Translations under genes and position numbers: made by a program
The notes under the pieces: generated by a model
What the model saw: the letters and a program-made list of their open reading frames with translations, nothing else
The model's database searches: none
What the model was told of the DNA's origin: nothing
NCBI GenBank assembly: GCA_016207405.1
Contig: JACQPQ010000025.1
Location: 1-51,113, forward strand
Length of the DNA: 51,113 bases
Reading direction: 5' to 3'
Source of the DNA: Gammaproteobacteria bacterium
Lineage (GTDB): Bacteria > Pseudomonadota > Gammaproteobacteria > JACQPQ01
Shown here: in pieces, positions 34,302 through 41,801 of the stretch
Position numbering within the stretch: position 1 is the stretch's first letter
Layout of the letters: each line of letters begins with the position of its first letter

Positions 34302-35816
34302 ATGAAGCGATTGACTATCTTTCTGAGTTCCCGAATTATTTTTATGCTTAGGTTTATTAAGAAATATTTTCTTATCCTCGGATTTTTTTTGGGGGTCGTT
34401 TTTACATCTTTGAGCATGGCGAGCGGTGAGACACTTCCAGAGCTCGGTGCTTCTGAACGTAAGTGGTTCAGTGAAAGCGAAGAAAAGAAAATGCGGGATG
34501 AATTTCTCCGCGTTATTCGGGATTCGACTAAACCGGTTCATGATCCACTCGTTCAAAACTACATTGAAGAATTGGGGTATGCCTTAGTTTCTAAAATTCC
34601 TAGTAAAGGCGGAGATCTTCTGCGGGACCGATTTACTTTTTTTATGATTGAAGATAGAACCATCAATGCCGTATCGGGGCCATCCGGTTATATTGGTATT
34701 CATTCTGGGCTTCTTTTAGAAACTTCCACAGAGCATGAGATGGCCTCCGTGCTCGCGCATGAAATGGCTCACTATTCGCAAAGGCATATTGGTCGGATGG
34801 TAGAGTCTGCGCAAAGGTTATCTATTCCCACGTTGGCGGCTCTTTTAGCTTCGATGGCGCTTGCGACGCAAAATCAGGAAGCCGGTACGGCAGCCATGGC
34901 TTCTACTTTGGGGAGTCGCGTACAGTGGGAGCTCAATCGAAGCCGAGAATATGAAAAAGAGGCAGATCGGGTAGGGATGCAAATTCTAGAAAGTGGAGGG
35001 TTTGACCCACTCAGCATGCCTAAGTTTTTTGAGCGTTTGCAAGCAGCCAACCGGTTTAATACCACCCAGTTACCGGCGTTCCTCTCCACACACCCCGTGA
35101 CTGAAGACAGAATTGCCGATGCCATGGGTCGAGCGCTCAAATACCCCCGGAAGTCTTATGACAGTCACTTAGCCTATTATTTAGCACAAGCGCGGTTACG
35201 GGTACTGACCGATCCCGACGAGAAGTCGCTCCTCACCACCTTTAAAGAAAAGAGTGTCGAAACACACGCATCGATTCCAAACCTTGCCGCGGCACATCAA
35301 TATGGGTATGCGTTGGCGCTTCTTAAATCCCATCAAATTCCGCTGGCGCGTCAATGGGGGGAGCGTTTGTTTCGGAAAGATCCCACCAACCGCTTTTACC
35401 GAATACTTCTTGCGGAGATTGAACAAAAAGAAGGGCATGCAGTTATGGCGGCGCGTCTATTAAAAGAGGGGCTTCTCCTTTTTCCGACGGATTATGCTCT
35501 GACGCTTGAATATGTTGGTGCTTTATTGGGAGCTGGGGAACCCAAAACAGCACAGGAAGCGCTGCAGAGCTACATGAGAAACGTGAGGCCAAACGATCCT
35601 TATCTTCTTACGCGGTATTCCGAAGTGCAGGGTAAATTGGGAGATACGGTTGGAGTATTACAGTCTCGGGCAGAGATTTTATATTGGTATGGGGATTTAA
35701 AACCCGCGATTGAACAATTAGAGTATGCGTTAAAAATACCCGGCATTCATGCAACGCTTACGGCTCAAATTCAGGCAAAGATAGACCTTTGGAAAGGGTT
35801 ATTGAAGGATGCCTAA
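34302..35816 (+). CDS. bepA: BepA-like M48 metalloprotease with TPR domain
   Basis: Periplasmic zinc protease/chaperone for outer-membrane assembly (LptD quality control in E. coli), 504 aa against 487. The N-terminus is a signal or anchor (FIKKYFLILGFFLGVVFTSL). The zinc motif is LAHEMAHYSQRH (H153, E154, H157), with the third ligand in SREYEKEADRVG. TPR-like helices fill residues ~310-500. The start is uncertain: ATG 34302 follows TATAAT closely, while ATG 34344 gives a shorter signal peptide; neither has an SD. It overlaps aroE by 8 bp. The symbol is by similarity of architecture (BepA/YfgC). Confidence 0.88.
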   Translation: MKRLTIFLSSRIIFMLRFIKKYFLILGFFLGVVFTSLSMASGETLPELGASERKWFSESEEKKMRDEFLRVIRDSTKPVHDPLVQNYIEELGYALVSKIPSKGGDLLRDRFTFFMIEDRTINAVSGPSGYIGIHSGLLLETSTEHEMASVLAHEMAHYSQRHIGRMVESAQRLSIPTLAALLASMALATQNQEAGTAAMASTLGSRVQWELNRSREYEKEADRVGMQILESGGFDPLSMPKFFERLQAANRFNTTQLPAFLSTHPVTEDRIADAMGRALKYPRKSYDSHLAYYLAQARLRVLTDPDEKSLLTTFKEKSVETHASIPNLAAAHQYGYALALLKSHQIPLARQWGERLFRKDPTNRFYRILLAEIEQKEGHAVMAARLLKEGLLLFPTDYALTLEYVGALLGAGEPKTAQEALQSYMRNVRPNDPYLLTRYSEVQGKLGDTVGVLQSRAEILYWYGDLKPAIEQLEYALKIPGIHATLTAQIQAKIDLWKGLLKDA

Positions 35817-36660
35817 AAACCTATCTCCTTGTCGCCTGGCGCTCATAGGCAATCCTGTTGCGCACAGCCTTTCTCCCCTTATCCACCGTGAATTTGCTAG
35901 GCAAACGGGGCAAGCGGTGACTTATGAAGTGCGATGTGTCCCTCTTAAGTGTTTTGTAGAAGGGGTTCAAGCATTTGTGGATGAGGGAGGCGTGGGATTT
36001 AACGTCACGATACCTTTTAAAGAAGAAGCCTATCGGTGGGTTACCCGTTTAACAGAACGGGCAAGAATAGCCCAAGCGGTGAACACAGTGTTTTTGAAGG
36101 ATGGCCTGTGGTGGGGAGATAACACGGATGGAGTGGGATTCGTTCGAGATCTGGCTTATGTCGGTATTTCGATTTGCAACCAACGGGTTTTAATTTTAGG
36201 GGCAGGGGGTGCGGCAAGAGGCATTATCAGTGCTTTGTTACTAGAAAATCCTAAAGAAATTGTGATTGCAAATAGAACGTTTGAAAAAGGAGAAGCGCTG
36301 GCCGTTTATTTTCAAAGGATGAAAGGAGCGTGTTCCATAAGGGCGGTAGCGATTTCTAAAAACCCTCTCATAGCAGATCTCATTATCCATGCGACTTCTC
36401 AAGAGTTACCGCTGCTTGCGCCTAAAAGTTGCAGGGGAACGGGGTGTTATGATTTGGCGTACAGCACACAAGAGACGCCCTTTCAAAAATGGGCGGTTCA
36501 AAATGGAGCAGCGAATGCTTTGAATGGTCTTGGGATGTTGGTGGAGCAAGCGGCTGAATCGTTTTTTATTTGGACAGGCGTCCGGCCGAAAGATACGAGA
36601 AGTATGATAGCGAGGCTACTGACTATGCCATCTCCACAGCTGAAGAATAACTCGATGTAA
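35809..36660 (+). CDS. aroE: Shikimate dehydrogenase
   Basis: NADP-dependent reductase of the shikimate pathway, 283 aa. Motifs are IGNPVAHSLSPLIHREF, GVGFNVTIPFKEEAY with the catalytic Lys, AQAVNTVF, GDNTDGVGF, the Rossmann motif VLILGAGGAARGIISAL, IANRTFEKGE (NADP specificity) and GLGMLVEQAAESFFIWTG. The start overlaps the protease stop by 8 bp and AAGG lies just upstream, so the two are coupled. The 3' end overlaps convergent dnaB by 38 bp. Confidence 0.95.
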   Translation: MPKNLSPCRLALIGNPVAHSLSPLIHREFARQTGQAVTYEVRCVPLKCFVEGVQAFVDEGGVGFNVTIPFKEEAYRWVTRLTERARIAQAVNTVFLKDGLWWGDNTDGVGFVRDLAYVGISICNQRVLILGAGGAARGIISALLLENPKEIVIANRTFEKGEALAVYFQRMKGACSIRAVAISKNPLIADLIIHATSQELPLLAPKSCRGTGCYDLAYSTQETPFQKWAVQNGAANALNGLGMLVEQAAESFFIWTGVRPKDTRSMIARLLTMPSPQLKNNSM

Positions 36661-38026
36661 AGTTCTCAAACCGCGTATATTTACCCACAAAGGTCAGCCG
36701 AGTAGTGCCAATAGGGCCATTACGTTGTTTTCCAATGATAATTTCAGCGATGCCTTTGTCGGGACTGTCTTCGTGGTAAACCTCATCGCGATACACAAAT
36801 AAAATATTATCCGCATCTTGTTCTATTGCGCCGGATTCTCGGAGATCAGACATAATTGGGCGTTTGTTGGGGCGTTGTTCCAGCCCGCGGTTAAGTTGAG
36901 ACAGTGCCAGCACGGGGACATTAAATTCTCTCGATATATTTTTTAAAGATCTAGAAATTTCAGATATTTCTCCGACACGGCCTTCTCTATAACCTGGGAT
37001 ATGCATCAACTGAATGTAATCGATGATGATAAGCCCAAGTTCGCCGTGCTCCCGAATAATGCGTCGCGTTCGAGAGCGAAGTTCTTGGGGAGACAAGCCA
37101 ACCATATCATCGATAAACATAGGCGCTTCGGATAAGAGGCCAACGGCCGATGTTAGACGAGGCCAGTCGTCATTTTTGAGCTGCCCCGTTTTTACTTTAT
37201 GCTGGTCAATTCGGCCAATAGAAGAAAGGAGACGCATCGCTAAGGATTCCGCAGGCATCTCCATACTGAAAATAAGAATGGACTTTTTAGATTTAACCGC
37301 CACATGTTCGGCAACATTCATAGCAAAAGAAGTTTTACCCATAGAGGGCCGCCCGGCGACAACGGTCATCTCGCCTTTCTGAAGACCGGATGTCATCGCG
37401 TCGAGATCAGAAAACCCCATAGGAGTGCCCGTAATGGGACTATCCTGTTGGAATAAGAGATCAATGCGGTTTAAAGCCGCTGTCACGAGCTGCTTAAGAG
37501 GTTGTGGGCCTGTTGTGTTGGCATCCCTTTTTTTTTCTGCGATTTCGAATATCAATTGCTCTGCAGCATTGAGGAGTTCACTCGCTGCCCTTCCTTCAGG
37601 ATGGAAGGCGTGATCAGCAATGGTTTGTGCGACATGGATGAGTTTTCGCAAAGTCGCGCGTTCTTGGACAATATCCGCATACGCTTTAATATTCGCTGCG
37701 CTGGGCGTGTTTTTAGCTAATTCCCCTAGGTAGGCAAGCCCGCCTGCGTTTTCCAGTTCCCCTGTGCTGTCTAAATGTTCGGATAGGGTGACGACATCAA
37801 ATGGTTTATTTTTTTCAGACAGGCCGAGGATGGCTTTATAGATCAGTTGATGGGAAGGAGAGTAGAAGTCTCCCTCAATTAATTTTCCGATGACGGTTTC
37901 AAAAGCGGTGTTATCCAGCATAATGCCGCCCAGCACCGATTGTTCGGCTTCTATGGAGTGAGGCGGCGTCTTGATGGCTTCGATTTCTTTATCGACGGTT
38001 TTTTTAAGTTTGTTTTTGACTGTCAT
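36623..38026 (-). CDS. dnaB: Replicative DNA helicase DnaB
   Basis: Hexameric 5'-3' helicase of the replication fork, 467 aa (E. coli 471). An N-terminal primase-interaction domain (SIEAEQSVLGGIMLDN, LGELAKNTPSAANI) precedes a RecA-like domain. The latter has Walker A AGRPSMGKTSFAMN (K231), the EMPAESLAMRLLSSIGRID segment, Walker B LIIIDYIQLM, ALSQLNRGLEQRPNKRP and the arginine-finger region. There is no intein. The start has no SD. A short palindrome (38036-38058) lies immediately upstream. Confidence 0.97.
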   Translation of the reverse strand: MTVKNKLKKTVDKEIEAIKTPPHSIEAEQSVLGGIMLDNTAFETVIGKLIEGDFYSPSHQLIYKAILGLSEKNKPFDVVTLSEHLDSTGELENAGGLAYLGELAKNTPSAANIKAYADIVQERATLRKLIHVAQTIADHAFHPEGRAASELLNAAEQLIFEIAEKKRDANTTGPQPLKQLVTAALNRIDLLFQQDSPITGTPMGFSDLDAMTSGLQKGEMTVVAGRPSMGKTSFAMNVAEHVAVKSKKSILIFSMEMPAESLAMRLLSSIGRIDQHKVKTGQLKNDDWPRLTSAVGLLSEAPMFIDDMVGLSPQELRSRTRRIIREHGELGLIIIDYIQLMHIPGYREGRVGEISEISRSLKNISREFNVPVLALSQLNRGLEQRPNKRPIMSDLRESGAIEQDADNILFVYRDEVYHEDSPDKGIAEIIIGKQRNGPIGTTRLTFVGKYTRFENFTSSYSSAVEMA

Positions 38027-38035
38027 ACGTGTGTC

Positions 38036-38058
38036 ATACCGCGGCTTGACCGCGGTAT
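38036..38058. repeat. ATACCGCGG palindrome upstream of dnaB
   Basis: ATACCGCGG, CTTGA loop, CCGCGGTAT: a perfect 9-bp stem, preceded by GTC and followed by CCAG. It resembles the short dispersed CCGCGG palindromes of several intracellular bacteria, but only one copy is in this window. It lies in the divergent dnaB-ispG intergenic region. Confidence 0.7.
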
Positions 38059-38171
38059 CCAGGTTTAACTTTGCTAGTGAGACATTACTCCAAAATCTTG
38101 AAACGTGTTCAGTATAGAAGGTTCATTCTGGTAGAATTAACAGAATATTATCCTTGGAGTTTACGCAAATT

Positions 38172-39404
38172 ATGTTGAATGAACAATCGCATCAGAATAG
38201 ACGGCAATCGAAGGCGGTAAAAATTGGAGCTGTGACGGTGGGGGCGGGGGTGCCGATTGTCGTACAGTCTATGACGGATACGGATACTTCAGATCTTGAG
38301 GCAACTTTTCGTCAGGTGGTAGAACTTGTCGAGGCAGGCTCAGAGTTGGTACGGGTAACCGTGAACACCGAAGAGGCCGCTAAAGTTGTTCCTTTCTTGC
38401 GTGACCGTTTGGATGGCCAAGGGTGTACGGTTCCCTTGATAGGCGACTTTCATTACAACGGCCATGGTTTACTTACAAAATATCCGGAGTGTGCAAAAGC
38501 CTTAGCTAAATATCGGGTTAATCCCGGTAATGTAGGGTTTGGTCGCAAAAAGGATATTCAGTTCGCGCTCATCGTAGAAGCGGCTTTAAAACACAATAAA
38601 CCTTTACGGATTGGTGTAAATTGGGGGAGTTTGGACCAGACGCTCCTCACGCATTTAATGGACGAAAATGCGAAAACAGGATCCAAGCGGTCGACTCGCT
38701 CGGTGATGCAACAGGCTTTAATTTTGTCCGCACTAGAAAGCGCCGAGTATGCGGAAAAGTTAGGTTTGGCAAGCGATCGTATTATCCTGTCTTGTAAAGT
38801 GAGTCATGTTCCCGATTTGATTTCCATTTACCGCCGCCTGGCGTCTCAATGCACCTATCCTTTGCACCTCGGTTTAACAGAAGCCGGGATGGGAACACAA
38901 GGACTCATCTCTTCAGCACTTGGCATTGGAATTTTATTAGAAGAGGGGATTGGGGATACGATTCGGACTTCTTTAACGCCAGCGCCAGGGGCTTCTAGAA
39001 CAGAAGAAGTTCGCGCTTGTCAGTGGATATTGCAGCTTTTAGGGCTTCGTTCTTTTATGCCTTCTGTTACGGCATGCCCAGGGTGCGGGCGCACCACGAG
39101 TCTATTTTTCCGGGAACTGGCGAGCCGCATTCAAACCACTCTTCATAAGCAAATGCCACTTTGGCGAGAGCAGTATCCAGGGGTTGAAAACATGAATTTA
39201 GCTGTGATGGGATGTATTGTGAATGGTCCTGGGGAAAGCAAGCATGCCAACATTGGAATTAGCTTGCCTGGAACTGGCGAGTCGCCTGCAGCCCCTGTAT
39301 TTATAGACGGCAAAAAAGTAAAAACTCTTAGAGGAGATCACATCGCCGAAGAGTTCCAACAAATGGTAGAAGAGTATGTGGTAACGCATTACCCTAGGAG
39401 TTAG
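38172..39404 (+). CDS. ispG: 4-Hydroxy-3-methylbut-2-enyl diphosphate synthase
   Basis: 4Fe-4S reductase of the MEP isoprenoid pathway, 410 aa. The TIM-barrel part begins with [20 protein letters not shown] and [10 protein letters not shown], and contains [23 protein letters not shown] and GVNWGSLD. Cluster ligands are ACPGCGRT and [11 protein letters not shown]. The protein is longer than E. coli IspG (372 aa), as in several other gammaproteobacteria. ATG 38172 is chosen; GGAG lies 12 bp upstream. An in-frame TTG at 38154 overlaps that SD and is unlikely. Confidence 0.94.
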   Translation: MLNEQSHQNRRQSKAVKIGAVTVGAGVPIVVQSMTDTDTSDLEATFRQVVELVEAGSELVRVTVNTEEAAKVVPFLRDRLDGQGCTVPLIGDFHYNGHGLLTKYPECAKALAKYRVNPGNVGFGRKKDIQFALIVEAALKHNKPLRIGVNWGSLDQTLLTHLMDENAKTGSKRSTRSVMQQALILSALESAEYAEKLGLASDRIILSCKVSHVPDLISIYRRLASQCTYPLHLGLTEAGMGTQGLISSALGIGILLEEGIGDTIRTSLTPAPGASRTEEVRACQWILQLLGLRSFMPSVTACPGCGRTTSLFFRELASRIQTTLHKQMPLWREQYPGVENMNLAVMGCIVNGPGESKHANIGISLPGTGESPAAPVFIDGKKVKTLRGDHIAEEFQQMVEEYVVTHYPRS

Positions 39405-39457
39405 GAGTTAGGAGTTTTTGTAGGGTGGACAAAGCGAGCGTAGCGAGCGGTCCACCC
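39395..39457. repeat. Heptamer run plus GTAG-headed GTGGAC palindrome
   Basis: Three tandem TAGGAGT units, the first overlapping the ispG stop, are followed by TTTTTGTAG and the palindrome GGGTGGAC...GTCCACCC (39423-39457, centre AAAGCGAGCGTAGCGAGCG). This is the cleanest example of the composite element (heptamers, GTAG head, stem). It lies between convergent ispG and parB and could also act as a bidirectional terminator. Confidence 0.85.
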
Positions 39458-39459
39458 AT

Positions 39460-40347
39460 TTATAAACCAAAATATTGAAGTATCGTTTCAAGTTCATCCA
39501 GGGAGTAGTAGGGGATAGTCAACACGCCCTTACCGTTTTTCTGGGGTGTAAGGGTCACTCGGGTGCCTAGCTTTTCAGAAAGTTTTTGCTCGAGGCTCTG
39601 AACATTTGGATCTTTTGGAGACACCTCTTTCTCGAGAGCTGGAGAGAGTAATTTTTTGATTAAAGACTCTGTTTGTCGAACCGAAAGTCCATTGCTGATG
39701 ATAATGCGAGCGGCTTCAAGCTGCTCAGTCGCGGGAAGGCCAAGAAGGGCTCGCGCGTGTCCCATTTCGATGCTATGACTGGCCAGGAAGGTTTTGACTT
39801 CTTCATTTAAGGTCATCAGCCTTAAAGTGTTGGTAATTGCCGTTCTGGATTTGCCAACGGAATCGGCGATTTGCTGATGGGTCATTTTAAACTCTTCAGA
39901 AAGCCGGGATAGGGCAATGGCTTCTTCAATCACATTTAAATCTTCGCGCTGAATGTTTTCAATGAGTGCAAGAGCGGAGGCATTTTGATCGGACGTCGTT
40001 TTAATTAAAGCGGGAATTTCTGAGAGGCCGGCCCGTTGGGATGCACGCCACCGTCTTTCACCTGCGATAATTTGATAGCGTTTTTCGGAAACTTTTCTCA
40101 CCACAATCGGTTGCAGGATACCGTGCTGACGAATGGAGTTTGCGAGTTCTTCCAAATTTTCAGAGTTAAAATCTTGCCGAGGTTGATGCGGATTGGGTTC
40201 AATCCATTCGATGGGTAAATGTTGAAGTGCCTGATCGGATGAACTATCCTTTTTTCCTTGTTCAGAATTATCGGAATCCAGATATGCTGTGGATGATAAA
40301 AGTGCGCCGAGCCCTCTTCCTAAGCCTCTTTTTTTTTCAGTCATCAT
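39460..40347 (-). CDS. parB: Chromosome-partitioning protein ParB
   Basis: parS-binding CTPase, 295 aa. Motifs are the N-terminal RGLGRGLGALL, box I PNPHQPRQDF, box II IIAGERRWRASQRAGL (CTP-binding GERR), the helix-turn-helix region MTHQQIADSVGKSRTAITNTLRL and a C-terminal dimer domain. The ATG at 40347 has AGGAG 7 bp upstream (40355-40359); the ATG at 40353 is too close. The SD lies directly after the palindrome that ends parA. Confidence 0.95.
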   Translation of the reverse strand: MMTEKKRGLGRGLGALLSSTAYLDSDNSEQGKKDSSSDQALQHLPIEWIEPNPHQPRQDFNSENLEELANSIRQHGILQPIVVRKVSEKRYQIIAGERRWRASQRAGLSEIPALIKTTSDQNASALALIENIQREDLNVIEEAIALSRLSEEFKMTHQQIADSVGKSRTAITNTLRLMTLNEEVKTFLASHSIEMGHARALLGLPATEQLEAARIIISNGLSVRQTESLIKKLLSPALEKEVSPKDPNVQSLEQKLSEKLGTRVTLTPQKNGKGVLTIPYYSLDELETILQYFGL

Positions 40348-40359
40348 ATGCATTCTCCT

Positions 40360-41184
40360 TTATGGTGGACCGCTCGCTGCGGGAGCAAAGTCCACCCTAC
40401 AAACTAACTCCTCCCCCTGCTCTTCTCGCCTTAAAATTTCTCCCGCTAGCGTTAAGTAACCAATAGATCCCCGTGAGTATCGGTCATATTGGATAGCAGG
40501 TAAACCATGGCTTGGCGCTTCGGCTAAGCGGGTATTGCGAGGGATGACGGTTCTGTAGACTTTATCTCCGAAGTGCTCGATGAGTTGTCTGGCGACTTCT
40601 ACGGCAAGACGGTTGCGAGGGTCAAACATGGTTCGGAGGATCCCTTGTATAGCGAGCTTTGGGTTATATATTTTTTTAATTTCGGCAATGGTAGACAGAA
40701 GGCCCGTTAGTCCTTCCAAAGCAAAGTATTCGCACTGCATGGGGATGAGGACACTGTCTGCAGCAACTAACGCGTTGACAGTGAGCATATTCAAAGAGGG
40801 GGGACAGTCGATCAAAATATAATGATATTGGGAGGAAAGGCTAGAGAGCGCCTTAGCCAATTTCTTTTCTCTTTCGGGGGAAGAGAGGAGTTCTATTTCA
40901 GCCGCGGTGAGATCGCTATTGGCTGGGATAATGTCATATCCTGTGTTGGGGCAAGAGGATATCACCTCTCTTGCGGGCGCTTCATCCATCACAACCTCGT
41001 AGGCAGAAAGAGACAGCTGATGTTTGTCGAGTCCACTTCCCATAGTTGCATTGCCTTGTGGGTCAAAATCGACGAGCAAAATACGTCTTTGGGTTGCTGC
41101 AAGCGACGCGCCTAAGTTAATGCAGGAAGTGGTTTTGCCCACCCCTCCTTTTTGATTAGCAAATGCAATGATTTGAGCTCTCAT
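40360..41184 (-). CDS. parA: Chromosome-partitioning ATPase ParA (Soj)
   Basis: Deviant Walker ATPase that moves ParB-parS complexes, 274 aa. It begins AQIIAFANQKGGVGKTTSCI (deviant Walker A), then LLVDFDPQGNAT, ILIDCPPSLNMLTVNAL and EYFALEGLTGLL. The natural C-terminus is near LAGEILRREEQG. The last ~16 residues (ELVCRVDFAPAASGPP) and the stop codon are encoded by a GTGGAC palindrome (40364-40396) and its flanks. The start has no SD. parB follows 12 bp later. Confidence 0.95.
   Translation of the reverse strand: MRAQIIAFANQKGGVGKTTSCINLGASLAATQRRILLVDFDPQGNATMGSGLDKHQLSLSAYEVVMDEAPAREVISSCPNTGYDIIPANSDLTAAEIELLSSPEREKKLAKALSSLSSQYHYILIDCPPSLNMLTVNALVAADSVLIPMQCEYFALEGLTGLLSTIAEIKKIYNPKLAIQGILRTMFDPRNRLAVEVARQLIEHFGDKVYRTVIPRNTRLAEAPSHGLPAIQYDRYSRGSIGYLTLAGEILRREEQGEELVCRVDFAPAASGPP
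40364..40396 (-). repeat. GTGGAC-type palindrome forming the 3' end of parA
   Basis: GGTGGAC...GTCCACC with the reverse-complemented GTAG head (CTAC) at 40397-40400 and a heptamer-like AACTCCT beyond. On the minus strand it is read in frame as the last codons of parA, followed at once by TAA. It sits between two essential-type genes without breaking either. Confidence 0.87.
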
Positions 41185-41214
41185 GCGTTAAACAGAATGA
41201 ATCCTTGAAGAGTC

Positions 41215-41298
41215 CTATGATGGGCGCAAAAATTTAGGAGAGTCAAGTTTAAGTTTTATATCAAAACCGCGGGGGCGGTGTGGAGTTATGGTTTTCAT
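41215..41298 (-). CDS. Possible 27-residue ORF between the SMR gene and parA
   Basis: ATG at 41298 is preceded by GAAGGAG at a 6-bp spacing, the best SD in this neighbourhood. It encodes a basic peptide, MKTITPHRPRGFDIKLKLDS followed by PKFLRPS. I know no relative. It could be a leader peptide or simply chance; the SD overlaps the end of the SMR gene and half of a long-range inverted repeat (41269/41323). Confidence 0.3.
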   Translation of the reverse strand: MKTITPHRPRGFDIKLKLDSPKFLRPS

Positions 41299-41301
41299 GG
41301 A

Positions 41302-41634
41302 CTACTCCTTCAGGAGAATAAACGCCCCCGCTATAATTAACCCCATCCCAATACATTTGGTTGGGGTAATGGGTTCGGAAAACAAGCACCGGCCCAATAT
41401 GACCGACGCGGTGCAGCCCACTCCTGTCCAGATAAGATAGGCCAGGCTGATGTCTATTTTTTTGAGCGCCTCGAAGTGAAAGCGCTGTAAAAACGGATAG
41501 ACAATAAACAGCAAGCCTAAGAGGAGTGGGATTTTATGGTGGATAGTTTCATCCACGGCCAATTTTTTTAAAGACATGGCCGCGAAAAGTTCCACCACAA
41601 TCGCTACGCCCAAACAAGCCCAGTAAAACAGCAT
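41302..41634 (-). CDS. Small multidrug resistance (SMR) family transporter
   Basis: Four-helix inner-membrane proton-coupled exporter of 110 aa. Helix 1 carries the essential Glu (VELFAAMSLKKL). Helix 2 (HKIPLLLGLLFIVYPFLQ), ISLAYLIWTGVGCTASVILG (SMR signature AYAIW-like) and a C-terminal IGMGLIIAGAFILL complete the family pattern. SugE-, EmrE- or MdtI-type specificity cannot be told. It does not belong functionally to the par genes that follow. Confidence 0.85.
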   Translation of the reverse strand: MLFYWACLGVAIVVELFAAMSLKKLAVDETIHHKIPLLLGLLFIVYPFLQRFHFEALKKIDISLAYLIWTGVGCTASVILGRCLFSEPITPTKCIGMGLIIAGAFILLKE

Positions 41635-41741
41635 GGGCGGCTCCTTTCAAAAGGGAAAAGGGGAGAAACTCCCGGTAAATGAATACATTCCCACCTTAAT
41701 GAGTGGTGACGTTGGGTTTTCTAAAAGTCGAATTTCATTTC

Positions 41742-41797
41742 GTCGGATTCTGCGCTTACGCTTGAATCCGACCTACAAAACTAAATCCTAAATCCTA
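41742..41797. repeat. GTAG-headed GTCGGATTC palindrome with heptamer run
   Basis: GTCGGATTC (41742-41750) and GAATCCGAC (41764-41772) flank a centre with GCG/CGC. On the minus strand the order is TAGGATT heptamers, TTTAGTTTTGTAG and the stem. The leader is shared with the GTGGAC elements, but the stem sequence is unrelated. It lies just downstream of recG. Confidence 0.82.
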
Positions 41798-41801
41798 TCC
41801 C

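Noticed and set aside
34266-34556. N-terminal extension of the DUF2147 gene
   Set aside because: A strong SD and a signal peptide define the start at 34265; the upstream residues are low-complexity and antisense to the BepA-like gene.
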